A stretch of 64,000 nucleotides of DNA from Candidatus Proelusimicrobium volucris (GTDB lineage: Bacteria; Elusimicrobiota; Elusimicrobia; Elusimicrobiales; Elusimicrobiaceae): the NCBI GenBank assembly GCA_944324665.1, contig CALUXD010000002.1, forward strand, positions 1 to 64,000, written 5' to 3'. The position numbers were made by a program, and so were the translations under genes. The notes beneath the pieces are model-generated. The model made no database searches, was not told the origin of the DNA, and saw only the letters and a program-made list of their open reading frames with translations. Below, one piece after another: positions 17,750-27,200 of the stretch; the stretch's first letter is position 1, and each line of letters starts with the position of its first letter.

Positions 17750-17864
17750 AAGTACATTCGTGCTGAAGATAGCTCCGTGTTTGAGGGCTCAGCAATAAAA
17801 AGCTGAGTCGGTCATCAGGGGCAAGATTTTTTGTATAAGAATTTAAATTTTAGGGGATAGGAAT
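17750..17864 (+). ncRNA. Structured leader RNA motif, copy 1 (candidate cis-regulatory RNA)
   Basis: The leader opens with a small hairpin, GTAC/GTGC (17752-17763). Invariant block TAGCTCCGTGTTTGAGG follows (17770-17786), then a variable 7-bp stem GCTCAGC/GCTGAGT (17787-17808), then invariant block TCGGTCATCAGGGGC (17808-17822). GCTCC (17772-17776) can pair with GGGGC (17818-17822), and TGA with TCA inside it, so the blocks close a bulged stem. The start codon is 42 bases downstream. The second copy at 19287 keeps the blocks and all stems with different stem sequence. I do not recognise a known riboswitch class. Structure is well supported; ligand and function are unknown. Confidence 0.72.
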
Positions 17865-19229
17865 ATGGCGGTAGTATTAAAAAGCAAAAACGGCGGAATG
17901 AAGAAAAGCCCCGTAAGCGCATGGCTGGGCTACGGTGCGGTAGCGGTATTTGGTTTGGCAATAATATCTACGGCTTTTATGGGCGGTGGAAATGCGCCGG
18001 ATCCGATGGATTCGGCATATAGCTATTCCGACTTTAAAGATTTGGCGGACATGCCTTTTTCCAATGAGGAAGCAGAAGCGCAGTTGTTATCGAGCGTAAG
18101 ATACGGCGATATAGCCAAGAACGATTTGATAAACGCATTATTTACGGAAGAAGACAAAGCAGAACGCCAAGCTGAAGACGCTGCAAACGGAGTGCCGGAG
18201 CCTCCAGACGAGGAGTATGCAGAAGCGGCAAAGGCCAAGGAAAATGTAAAAAGCGCGAAGGAGCGATATCAAAGAAGTAAGCAAGCGGCTAGGAATGCGG
18301 TAGCGCAGAGAACATCAAAAGGCTCTTTAAACGCGTCCAGCGGGGTTAGGGCGACGGGCGGAAGCAGCGGTGTAAGTGCGACTATTTGGCGTGCGGACGA
18401 TAAAAACAATAAATCTTCCGGTTCATCGGCGAATGTAAACAGCAGGGGCGGCGGCACTTTAAGCAACCAGCTGGCGCAGGAGTTAAAGAAAGGCGGACGC
18501 GGGGGCGGTTTTATGTCTGCTTATGAAAAGAGCCGCGCAGCAGCTAATGCGCAGGATTTAGAAGCGGCGCATGCGTTGGCGGCGGACGCGTTTCAAAATT
18601 CAGGCGATTTGGAAGGCGATTTGAAAGGAGATTTGGAGGATATGGCCGCGGAGATGGATTTGGATAAAGCGATTGGTGCGATAGATAAGGAAAAAGGTTT
18701 GACTAATACCTTAGACGAGAAACTTTCCGAAGCTAAAGACAATGCAGAAAAGAAGAGCAAGAAAGATTATAAATGTGACGGCGCTATGAGAAACGGGAAA
18801 ATAGATGGCGGCTGTATGGCTAACGAGTTTATGAATGCACTTATGGATATTGGTAAGCAAGCTTTAACATCATTGCTTAACAGAGGTAAGGGCGAATTAA
18901 CTCCGGAGGAAGCGGCAAATAAAAACTCTAAAATAGAAGCAATTGACCAAGAAATAGAGGGTTTGGAGGCTAAAGGCGAATTAAGCGCGAGTGATAAAGC
19001 GCGGTTGCAGCAATTAAAACAAGATAGTGCGTATCTCAATACTCCGGGGGTTGCAGATTTTAGTGAAGATTATATGAAGAGCAGGACAGAGAGATATAGT
19101 GAGGCGTTTCGACGTTATCAAATGGAAGACATGACAAAGAAAATGCAAGCGGAAAATAGAAAATTACAGCAAGAGCGGTTTGATAATTGGGTTAAAGATA
19201 GTCTGTTACGAGACAGTAAAAATCTTTGA
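17865..19229 (+). CDS. Region-2 protein 1: signal-anchored, low-complexity, paralog of protein 2
   Basis: This 454-aa protein has a TM helix at about 22-42, then a conserved module (about 50-125, 'DLADMPFSNEEAEAQLL' to 'NGVPEPPDEEY') shared with the protein at 19406. A charged coiled region comes next, then a Gly/Ser-rich stretch (about 145-215), an Ala-rich helical part, and a C-terminal half of long Lys/Glu/Gln helices likely to form coiled coil. Two Cys flank about residues 304-315. I know no family for it. Topology suggests an inner-membrane anchor with a large periplasmic part. AGGGGATA precedes the ATG. Confidence 0.8.
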   Translation: MAVVLKSKNGGMKKSPVSAWLGYGAVAVFGLAIISTAFMGGGNAPDPMDSAYSYSDFKDLADMPFSNEEAEAQLLSSVRYGDIAKNDLINALFTEEDKAERQAEDAANGVPEPPDEEYAEAAKAKENVKSAKERYQRSKQAARNAVAQRTSKGSLNASSGVRATGGSSGVSATIWRADDKNNKSSGSSANVNSRGGGTLSNQLAQELKKGGRGGGFMSAYEKSRAAANAQDLEAAHALAADAFQNSGDLEGDLKGDLEDMAAEMDLDKAIGAIDKEKGLTNTLDEKLSEAKDNAEKKSKKDYKCDGAMRNGKIDGGCMANEFMNALMDIGKQALTSLLNRGKGELTPEEAANKNSKIEAIDQEIEGLEAKGELSASDKARLQQLKQDSAYLNTPGVADFSEDYMKSRTERYSEAFRRYQMEDMTKKMQAENRKLQQERFDNWVKDSLLRDSKNL

Positions 19230-19250
19230 ATATAAAGTATATTTTTACCA

Positions 19251-19279
19251 TTGACAATTAAGGGGTTTATTGGTAGACT
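19251..19279 (+). promoter_or_regulatory. Sigma70-type promoter, copy 2
   Basis: TTGACA at 19251-19256 and TAGACT at 19274-19279 have a 17-base spacer, identical in -35, -10 and spacing to the promoter at 17715. It gives the downstream genes their own start inside the cluster. Confidence 0.8.
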
Positions 19280-19286
19280 TAAAGTA

Positions 19287-19405
19287 GGCACTTGGTGTGC
19301 CAATAAATTAGCTCCGTGTTTGAGGATATTCCGGCGGTAATGGGGTATCGGTCATCAGGGGCCGATTTTATTGCATATCAGATTTGTATTTTAAGAGGAT
19401 AAAGT
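19287..19405 (+). ncRNA. Structured leader RNA motif, copy 2
   Basis: The order matches copy 1: hairpin GGCAC/GTGCC (19287-19301), block TAGCTCCGTGTTTGAGG (19309-19325), 7-bp stem ATATTCC/GGGGTAT (19326-19348) and block TCGGTCATCAGGGGC (19348-19362). The ATG lies 43 bases later. GCTCC (19311-19315) pairs with GGGGC (19358-19362). The inner stem has a wholly different sequence from copy 1 yet still pairs over 7 bp, which indicates selection on RNA structure rather than leftover duplication. Confidence 0.72.
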
Positions 19406-20401
19406 ATGTCGATAATTATTAGGGGCGCCGGCGGCAAGAGAGGCGGAGAAAAGAACCAAATATATACATGGGCTGCGTGTATAATGGTGTTGGTTTTTGC
19501 AATCTCTATAGGAGTTGCCGTAAAAGGTGCGAAGAAACAAACTCCCTCAGAGGCGGCATACCGCAAACAGGCATTTGATTTGGGCAATATGCCTTTTGAC
19601 GACGACAGTGCCGAGGCGTATTTGTTGGCATCCAATAAATATGACGATATAGCGCGAAAAGATTATATAAACGGCTTATTTACTAAGAAACAGAAAGAGG
19701 AGCGGCAAGCCGATGACGCTTTGAACGGAGTACCGGTCGCTCCAGATGACGAATATAAAGCGGCGCAAGATGAAAAAGAGGCAAAGAAGATAAGAGAGAG
19801 TATTGCTGAGAAAAAGAGGAAAGAAGCTAGACCAAAAAATGCACGCCCGATTACTCCTAAAGGCTCTTTAAGTGGTGGTTCGATGGTAAGTGTTTCTGGC
19901 GGCGGTGGCGGAATGAGAGGGACGGTTTCCAATGTGGGAAGTAGTTCCGCCAATGTCCAATCTGGCTCGAAGATGACCCAAGCGCAAGCCGCTTTAATAA
20001 ATCAAGTAAAAGGCGGAAAGGCATTGGGCTTCCAGCATGCGGTGATGGCAAGTGCTCAAGCTGCTAACAGCAGAGATTTAGAGTCGGCGGCAGGCGGCTC
20101 GGTGGATGCTTTTCAAAAAGGGGCAATGGATGTTGGCCAAGACTTTTTAGAAAGCGATTTGGAAAAAGATTCTGGCGCTTTAAACGTTGATGAAGAAGAT
20201 TTAAGAGATAAGCTGGAACGTGCTGGCAACAGTGGAGAGCTAGAAGGGTTGGACTCTAAATTAGAAGATTTAAAAAAAGAGAAAGAGGAAGAAGAAGCAG
20301 AGACTTGTGAGCAAAATCCTCTCCAAGGTGCGTGTCTTATAAACTGGGGTATGGATTTGGCTAAAATGGCATTGGGTGCATGGTTAGGCGGAATATTTTA
20401 A
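19406..20401 (+). CDS. Region-2 protein 2: paralog of protein 1
   Basis: The 331-aa protein has a TM helix at about 19-40 and then the shared module (about 52-118, 'DLGNMPFDDDSAEAYLL' to 'NGVPVAPDDEY'), clearly homologous to protein 1. A charged helix, the segment KGSLSGG and a Gly/Ser/Val-rich stretch ending in SSANVQSG follow, also shared. The C-terminal third is acidic coiled coil with two Cys and a final hydrophobic segment. It lacks the last 120 residues of protein 1. The two genes arose by duplication together with promoter and leader. Function unknown. Confidence 0.8.
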   Translation: MSIIIRGAGGKRGGEKNQIYTWAACIMVLVFAISIGVAVKGAKKQTPSEAAYRKQAFDLGNMPFDDDSAEAYLLASNKYDDIARKDYINGLFTKKQKEERQADDALNGVPVAPDDEYKAAQDEKEAKKIRESIAEKKRKEARPKNARPITPKGSLSGGSMVSVSGGGGGMRGTVSNVGSSSANVQSGSKMTQAQAALINQVKGGKALGFQHAVMASAQAANSRDLESAAGGSVDAFQKGAMDVGQDFLESDLEKDSGALNVDEEDLRDKLERAGNSGELEGLDSKLEDLKKEKEEEEAETCEQNPLQGACLINWGMDLAKMALGAWLGGIF

Positions 20402-20430
20402 CTTTAAATAGCATAATAGGAGTTTGGTGT

Positions 20431-21939
20431 ATGAAAAATATATTAAACAGAATAGGAGCGGTGTCAAAACCCGTAATATTCGGTGCGGCTTTGGGCGTTG
20501 CCACCGTTGCGGTTGGTATTGGAGTAGCTACCAACTTGATGAGTGACGGGCCTAAAGGCGTATCCGGGCGCGTATTGGGGCAATACAGTGCGGATACCGC
20601 TTCGGTGGGCTCAGGCGGTGGATATGGAGCTTTTTCCAAAGAAGCCTTGGAACAGCAAATGGCTGCAGCTCAGGCCGCGCGTGAAGGCGGAACTGCGTTA
20701 GATTATTTGGGAGCAGCCGGCAGAAATAGATTTGCTTATGGTGACAATGCAAGCTCTTATGGAAGCGGAGTAGTGGATCCTATGGCTATGAACAATGCCG
20801 CTTATGAAGGCGGGGAGAACCTAGCCTCAGTTGGTGGTATGCCATCTGACATAGGTGCGGCAATGAATCAATTTAATGCTACTGCGGCGGCCGTAAGTGC
20901 TAAAGCTGGCCAAGGCGAAGGCGCAGCTGGGGAAGAGGGCGGAACGGAAAAAGGTGCTTTAGAAAAAGCGGAAGCGTCTGCTACCCAGCTTAACAAACTT
21001 AACAGAAGCAATATGTTTGGCGGAAGTTCAGCTTCCGGAGTTTCTTCAGGCGGCGGCGCTCGCAATATGGGCGGTATTATGGGGGCTATGTCTTCCGATA
21101 AAGCTGCTCAGAAAGCTGTTCCTTCTGTAAATATGGGCAATATTCCGGAAAGTAATATAAGCGGCATTGCAAGCGCAAAACACGGGCGTCTTGGCGCCAT
21201 GGGTGGCAGCAATTCAAGAGGCGGAACAAGCGGTAATGGCGGCAGCGGACAGGCTTACTTTACCAGCACAATGGGAGAGTTGGTTTCCGCGCAGAAATAT
21301 TCGGCTTTGGGAAAAGGCACGGTATATAGTGATGCGGAAAAAGGCTTTGTAGAAGCATCAGCGGCTTTTGACGGCAGCGGAGACGTTGAGGAGGGTACGC
21401 AAATAACCGGCAGTACTCCTATGATAGAAAAAGCAGCTGCTTTGGATAGAGAAGCTAGTACTATTAACAAGAACGGAAAGGGTACGACTGTCGGAGGTAT
21501 TGATAATTTTACGCAGGCTAGTGATAAATATCGTGACGCTGTCTCTAAGATATGGACTACAATTATTACAATGATAGGTATGACTATCGGCGGTATTATA
21601 GCAGTTATGGCAGCGCATAAGGCTACGGCATGGCTAGGGGGCGTTGGCGGCTATATAGTTGCAGCTATTATGACCGCAGTGATTATTGGATTCGGAATGG
21701 GAATGATGGGCCTGTATGTAAATAGAATAAACAATTTGGGATATGGCTTATCTGCGGGTCCTTGGAACCATATGAGATATTGGTTGCCGATAGCTTTCGG
21801 GGCATTGCCATGGTTGGGCCTGTTGACTTCTACGGGTACTAAGATGTCAGCTGTCTTGGGAACTTTGGGCGGCAAATTAATGGCAGGCGTAGGGGCAATG
21901 GCTCTTTTAAAAGGAGCTTCAGGTTATTTAGGTTTTTAA
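20431..21939 (+). CDS. Region-2 protein 3: Gly/Ala/Ser-rich multi-TM protein
   Basis: A 502-aa protein with an N-terminal TM helix (about 12-33), then about 340 residues of Gly/Ala/Ser-rich sequence. The C-terminal part has four to five hydrophobic segments (about 375-500) resembling a membrane domain. Residues about 245-335 share a module with protein 5: 'KHGRLGAMGGSNSRGG', then a 'YFTS..' segment and 'DGSGDVEEGTQITG'. ATAGGAG gives the ribosome site for the ATG at 20431. An earlier in-frame ATG at 20380 would overlap the previous gene. I cannot name a family. A pore or anchor role is conceivable from the topology. Confidence 0.75.
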   Translation: MKNILNRIGAVSKPVIFGAALGVATVAVGIGVATNLMSDGPKGVSGRVLGQYSADTASVGSGGGYGAFSKEALEQQMAAAQAAREGGTALDYLGAAGRNRFAYGDNASSYGSGVVDPMAMNNAAYEGGENLASVGGMPSDIGAAMNQFNATAAAVSAKAGQGEGAAGEEGGTEKGALEKAEASATQLNKLNRSNMFGGSSASGVSSGGGARNMGGIMGAMSSDKAAQKAVPSVNMGNIPESNISGIASAKHGRLGAMGGSNSRGGTSGNGGSGQAYFTSTMGELVSAQKYSALGKGTVYSDAEKGFVEASAAFDGSGDVEEGTQITGSTPMIEKAAALDREASTINKNGKGTTVGGIDNFTQASDKYRDAVSKIWTTIITMIGMTIGGIIAVMAAHKATAWLGGVGGYIVAAIMTAVIIGFGMGMMGLYVNRINNLGYGLSAGPWNHMRYWLPIAFGALPWLGLLTSTGTKMSAVLGTLGGKLMAGVGAMALLKGASGYLGF

Positions 21940-21970
21940 ATATTATGTAAGAATACAGTAACAGGTGTTT

Positions 21971-22480
21971 ATGTATAATAAAAAAGATTATTTAACTATA
22001 TTGGCGGCATTTGTTGGCAGCTGGATATTAACATCGATTGTAAGCGGATATATAGATGTTAAAACTAAAAAGGAAATTGAAACCATAAAAGCCAACTATG
22101 AAGCAGAGCTAAGAGAGCAAGGCCTGCTGCCTAAAGAGGAACCCCGTCGTATTAAGACAGAGATATATATACCGGTAGACAGAACGGGGCAGGCCAATAG
22201 GGCAGACAGTACGGCAATGTTCTTAAAGTCGGCGCAAGATACTTTCGGCTATAAGGAAGAGGATCGACTTGAAACGGTTGATTACGGATCCCAAGTTGAT
22301 GAGTATCAGCAGAGAGTTAATGCTATTAAGAGGGCTGAAGCTCAGAAATTGCAGCAACAGAGGGCTCAGCAAGAGGCGTTAAACAGAAAGATTAACAGGC
22401 CTTCTCAGCCCAAAAGCGGAGTTTCAGGCGGGCAGAGCGGAAGTACGAGGGTCAACAAATTGAGGACTTCCAGCCTATAA
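21971..22480 (+). CDS. Region-2 protein 4: small signal-anchored coiled-coil protein
   Basis: The 169-aa protein has one TM helix (about 6-25), then a Lys/Glu helix, a Pro-containing linker, and a Gln/Arg/Ala-rich coiled coil (about 110-145). Its tail is Ser/Gly-rich and basic. No known motif is seen. The ATG at 21971 is preferred to a GTG at 21965. The anchor-plus-rod layout would suit a linker between inner membrane and periplasmic parts of the complex made by its neighbours. Confidence 0.65.
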   Translation: MYNKKDYLTILAAFVGSWILTSIVSGYIDVKTKKEIETIKANYEAELREQGLLPKEEPRRIKTEIYIPVDRTGQANRADSTAMFLKSAQDTFGYKEEDRLETVDYGSQVDEYQQRVNAIKRAEAQKLQQQRAQQEALNRKINRPSQPKSGVSGGQSGSTRVNKLRTSSL

Positions 22481-22539
22481 GGTTCTCAAGGCGATAAAAT
22501 CTAGACGCCGCGATAAAGAAAAGGGAAAAGGGTAATGGT

Positions 22540-24072
22540 ATGAAAAACAAAAACATAGTTAGAGACAGAAACAAAAAGACTCCTTTTTATAAGAATAAGA
22601 GGGGCATATTGGCGGTAATTTTACTGCTGTTACTGTTCTTTCTTACGGCTATAACTATGCCTATGTCGGAAATACCTTTGCTTGGACGTATGGGAATAAT
22701 GTTTGGGCTTACCGACGAATCCATGCGGGCTTTGACATTATCTGATTTCGCGGCGTATACTTTTGGTATAGAGGGCGGAGGAAGGCTGGCTTCCGTCCGG
22801 AACGGACAATATTCCGTTTACGAAAGCAGCGGTGGGCTTTCTCCTTTTACTTTGCAAAGCTCCAACCGTCTTTTAGATGCGCAAGAAGCGTATAGAAAGG
22901 AATTTGAGAAAATGGGCCGTTACAGTGCGATAGCGGGATCGGCTTCTGGTTTAAATTTGGAGGATCCGGAAGGGATCGCGTATCAGATGGGAATGAATGC
23001 TGTAAGCCCGTATATAGATGGGACAACGAACGCCGCAGCGGCGGACGAATACGGCCAGCCATTTGTGAAGCCTTTTGATGAAATGGCTTTAGATCAGGTA
23101 TATGCTGCAAGTTCTAGCGGTAAAAGAGATGCGAAGGGTAATATCATTTTATCAGGCAGCGATAAAACAAAAATTTTAAAGCCGTCTAATTTGGGGGATA
23201 TAAAATCTGCCAGAAGTGATGAGAACAGCATGTATTTCCAATCTTTAGATAGCCAAGCCAAGAAACTGCACGGCGGTCGTTTGGGAGCCTTTGGCGGTAT
23301 AAACGCAATGACAAGCAGAATAAGAACCAGTATTTCTTCGGGACGGCAAATGGGAGCTTTTGGTCATTCCGGCAGAGAGATGGGCCGTGTATATTATTTG
23401 AGTGCCACCGCAAAAGGGCAGAAGTATAACGATGTGGCAAAAAATGTTGTAGAGGCGGCCTGGGATGGCGGCGAGGTTGAGGAAGAGGATTTACTGGCCG
23501 TAGGGGAGGAAACGGAAAAAGCTGTTGACTCTTTGGAGCCTCCTTCAACGATAATAGATAAGGCGACGAAAGCCCGCGGAGCATGCGCTGCGGCGCGCGC
23601 CGCTTTTGATCAGGCTTTAAACGATACGGGCAAGGCATACAGAAATTTAGAAGCAAAACTGATACAGGCAGGTAAAGATTCTGGCTCCAACACGGGTGTT
23701 CCGGGATCATGCAGCGCAAATTGGCCGAAAGGCTCTGCGAAATCAAAAGCTAAGCGGAAGGAATGGAATGCCTATATAGACGCGATGAAGACTACGTGTA
23801 ATGAATTGCGCAATATCGGCGGTGATTATGCCGGTCAATGCGGGCTTAATTATGAGACTACTGTATCTTGCAGCAAACTTGACGAGGCAAAAGCCAAAGG
23901 GAAGACTTGGGGCGGCAATGTTTGGACTTTATTGACAAGATTTAAGAAGTGTAAGAATAATTCAATAGACAATAACGGCAACAGTTTAAAAATAGATAAA
24001 GTCAACACGATACTTACCGATGTCCGCAAAGGTGCGGGTTTAGACGGTACGGTAGCGGATAATTTCTTTTAA
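22540..24072 (+). CDS. Region-2 protein 5: signal-anchored protein sharing a module with protein 3
   Basis: This 510-aa protein has a TM helix at about 23-42 after a basic N-terminus. Next comes a long region with 'SDFAAYTFGIEGGGRLASV', then the module shared with protein 3 (about 243-330, 'LHGGRLGAFGG' ... 'YYLSATAKGQKYNDVAKNVV' ... 'DGGEVEEEDLL'). The C-terminal domain carries seven Cys (about 345-480), probably disulphide-bonded in the periplasm. AAAAGGGTAATGGT precedes the ATG. No family is recognised. It ends 145 bases before the next gene, which has its own promoter. Confidence 0.75.
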   Translation: MKNKNIVRDRNKKTPFYKNKRGILAVILLLLLFFLTAITMPMSEIPLLGRMGIMFGLTDESMRALTLSDFAAYTFGIEGGGRLASVRNGQYSVYESSGGLSPFTLQSSNRLLDAQEAYRKEFEKMGRYSAIAGSASGLNLEDPEGIAYQMGMNAVSPYIDGTTNAAAADEYGQPFVKPFDEMALDQVYAASSSGKRDAKGNIILSGSDKTKILKPSNLGDIKSARSDENSMYFQSLDSQAKKLHGGRLGAFGGINAMTSRIRTSISSGRQMGAFGHSGREMGRVYYLSATAKGQKYNDVAKNVVEAAWDGGEVEEEDLLAVGEETEKAVDSLEPPSTIIDKATKARGACAAARAAFDQALNDTGKAYRNLEAKLIQAGKDSGSNTGVPGSCSANWPKGSAKSKAKRKEWNAYIDAMKTTCNELRNIGGDYAGQCGLNYETTVSCSKLDEAKAKGKTWGGNVWTLLTRFKKCKNNSIDNNGNSLKIDKVNTILTDVRKGAGLDGTVADNFF

Positions 24073-24124
24073 TTAGCAGGGGTAAATAGGTATTAAGGGC
24101 GTTTTTATATACATTACAAACAAG

Positions 24125-24153
24125 TTGACAGGGGTATAAAATTGTAGTGTAAT
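24125..24153 (+). promoter_or_regulatory. Sigma70-type promoter for protein 6
   Basis: TTGACA at 24125-24130 and TGTAAT at 24148-24153 are 17 bases apart. The start codon at 24218 has the ribosome site AGAGGAGG. The leader lacks the conserved blocks found at 17770 and 19309. Confidence 0.6.
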
Positions 24154-24217
24154 GGTGGGAAGAAGGCAGGACCAGATTTGCAGTTGCAGTAAATAATAAA
24201 TGTAAAGAGGAGGCACT

Positions 24218-27200
24218 ATGCCAAATAAGGATAGCTTTACGTTTAGCGATAAGTTAAAGAAGAGTAAATCTCTTCCATTATCCAAACGTATTCCCTCCCG
24301 TGTAGGAGGAGACGGCAAAGCCAAGCGGACTCTAATTCAAAGAGCCCAACGGGATTTGCCATTTATAATAGTGGCTGCCGCAGCCTTATTGCTGCTGCCA
24401 TTATTAAGCCGCAACAGCGGCACTGACGCGACCGGGTTTGAAGGTTCGGGCTATGACGATTTTGTAGGTGAATCCCTGTACGACTATCCGTCTTCGGGTG
24501 ATGGTGAAATCGTTCCCAGCACGGGCTATAGAGATCCTATGGACTACATTATAACCAATCGCAGCGGAATGGATACTCCCAGCTTAAGCGATAGCTATGA
24601 TTCCGAGGATACTTCTTCTTATATATCGCATGCGCAGTCATCTTATGAGGAAGAGAAGCCTCAAAGAGAGATATATAAGAATGTAGCCAAGCCGTCTATC
24701 CGTAATGCCGTTCAGCGCAAAGCTACGGCCATAGGTGCTTTTAGAAACCGCGCGATGAGTTTTGGCAACAGCAGTTCAGGATTAACTCGCAACTTGGCGA
24801 TTGGCGGGGCTCCTACGACTACGGGTACAGCGGCAGCTAGAGTTGGCGTTAGGCCAGTGGCTTTACAGCCGCTTAGCTCGGCAGGCAAAGGCAGAGTACT
24901 TACCGGGGAAGGTTTATATGCTGAGGCGGCTCGTTCCTTAGGAGCTTTAAACCAAGGTTCAGCCAAGCAGGCATTGTTTGAAGCTCAGCTTCGCGATGTA
25001 GACGGTGCTCCGTTAGGTGCGGCCGGAGATCCGAGGAGAGCTGCTGCCAGGATAGGTTCTCAAGGCGGGGTTCCCGATCATAAATTCGGATACACCAATG
25101 AGCGTCCTTGGTGGTGGGATATGATGAAAGAGCGTTCCCAAAAGATGTGGGAGCTTTGGAACTACAACTGGCAGAAGGCTTTGTCCGATTCGTTGATAAA
25201 AGTATCTACGAACTTGGCGATGTGTCTTTTGACGGGTTCCGAAGACGGTTCGGTAAAGAACTTTTTGGGTATAAAAGGCGGTTCTAAAGATGTTTGCTGT
25301 TTGGTAGACGGTATGGAACTTTGCGCGGGCGACATTGGCGATTATACGTCCTCTACAAGCGGCTCAGGCGACAGCAAAGAAACGACGAATAATTCTTTCT
25401 CTTCGATACAGGCTTTCTGCGATTCCCACGGAGCTAAGACTTATGTTTCCGAATCAGGAGCCAAAAACGCTTTACAGGCGAGGCTTGAATGTATGGGCTT
25501 GAAAGCCGGCAAGTTGGCTTGGGCTTCCGGGACGAACTATGCGGGTTCTTGCGCGGACGTGAATAAGACTCCTATGGTTTATAAAGCCACCGCTACGCGT
25601 AAAGCCGACGGCAAAGTGCGTGACAGAAAGAATGAGAAGATTGTCGTATACGTAAAGGCCAAACCCAGAGAGAATATTGATACTAAAACAGCTAACAATG
25701 AGTTTGTTATAGCCTTGGAAAAGACTAATGAATTTGCTTTGAGTGCCGAAGAATTAAAGGCCATTAACACAAACTGCGAAATTACCAGAGTTGGGTCTTT
25801 CGTATCGAAGAATACAAAGAGGAAAATATCCAATAAGGTCGGGCAGTATAATGACGACAAGGAATCTATAACGGAGGAAAATGCTGAGGAAAATTCGGAT
25901 AAATTAAAGAGCGGCAGATATACAAAACAAGAAGAAAAGAATTCTAGCGAAGGTGGAGAACTTAAGATCAGCGAGTATATAATAGGCAAGGTGAATGATC
26001 AGTACAATTATTGTATCAGCGAGAATGCCGTCAAGCCTGCGGAATTTATTGATGAAGATGATATCATGGAAGATATCAAGGTTAAAACCGAAATCAATGA
26101 AGTCTGCCCGATATGGTATTCCGACGGATATTTGGATAATCAGCAAACAAACAGCATATCCTGTGTTTCGGAAGATCCCGTAGAAATTGATGTGTTGGCG
26201 GAATCCAACTTCTCTGTAGATGTTGTTAATCCCAAAGATAATATCTTTGCGATATTTGTGGAGTATGTACAAACAGGATCCGGCAAAGACGGCAAAATAG
26301 GGCCTGTAGTAAAAGAAATGAAAAATGCCTCTGGCATGGTAAAGACTAAAATCGGCGACAAAGTAAGATATACAGTGCCGGGTTTCAGGCCGGGTAAATC
26401 CTTATCCAGCAGCACGGAAGATTCCAGCGGCAAAGCGAGCCCTGGCAACGGAAAGGTGTTTTGGCTGATGACCAATAAAGAAACGCCCACAGTGGATGTC
26501 GGCCATATCTTTGAGGGCAGGTTTCTTGATGATATAAAAGCCGAAGATCTTATCGGCCCTACTGCGGGATATAAACAGGCTCAGTGTTTCTACAAATGGG
26601 GTTGTAACGGAGAAGAGTGTCCGCCCGCACCGGTTACCGGTACCTTCTGTAGAGAAGACGGTAAACTCTATAAAGCTGTGCAGGTTGAAGGATATTTCTT
26701 TAGAGCCACCGACAAAACCCAGAATGTGATGGGGGAGGATCTTAAGAATTATTCTAGGAGCGATAAAGAATGTGGAGAGGATACTAATAAGTTCATCTCT
26801 AAACAACCTCAATGCTCTAAACTGTGCAAATATACGGATACGGAGATGTATGGTATATATCCGTATAGCAAAGATACTATATTGAAGAAAGAAAGTCTGC
26901 AAAATGTTGCCAAAGATGTATTGGATAACTGTGAGGAATGTTATCCTAAAGATGAAGGCGAACAAAGAGAAGTAGAACAAACGGGAGATTGTGTTTTTAA
27001 TGTATCCTCGACATTCTGCACTTATCAGTTTACGAGATTTGGTTCTGGCAGCAGTTCCAATTGTAAAGATATGGATGAGGATGGCATTAAGAAAGTTCAG
27101 TCTCAGACTGCTGATTTACTCCAATGCTTAAAGGGAAATGAGATGAAGATCGGCTTGTATGGGTGGACTTCCGCTTCCGGAGGCGAGAAAAATAAGGGAC

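Noticed and set aside
17770-17822. Leader motif as a c-di-GMP riboswitch
   Set aside because: The GEMM-I and c-di-GMP-II core sequences I know are not present; only the pilus context suggested it.
26402-26980. Minus-strand frame opposite the large region-2 protein
   Set aside because: It lies fully within a long coding gene, has a Phe/Ile-rich shadow composition and no start signal.
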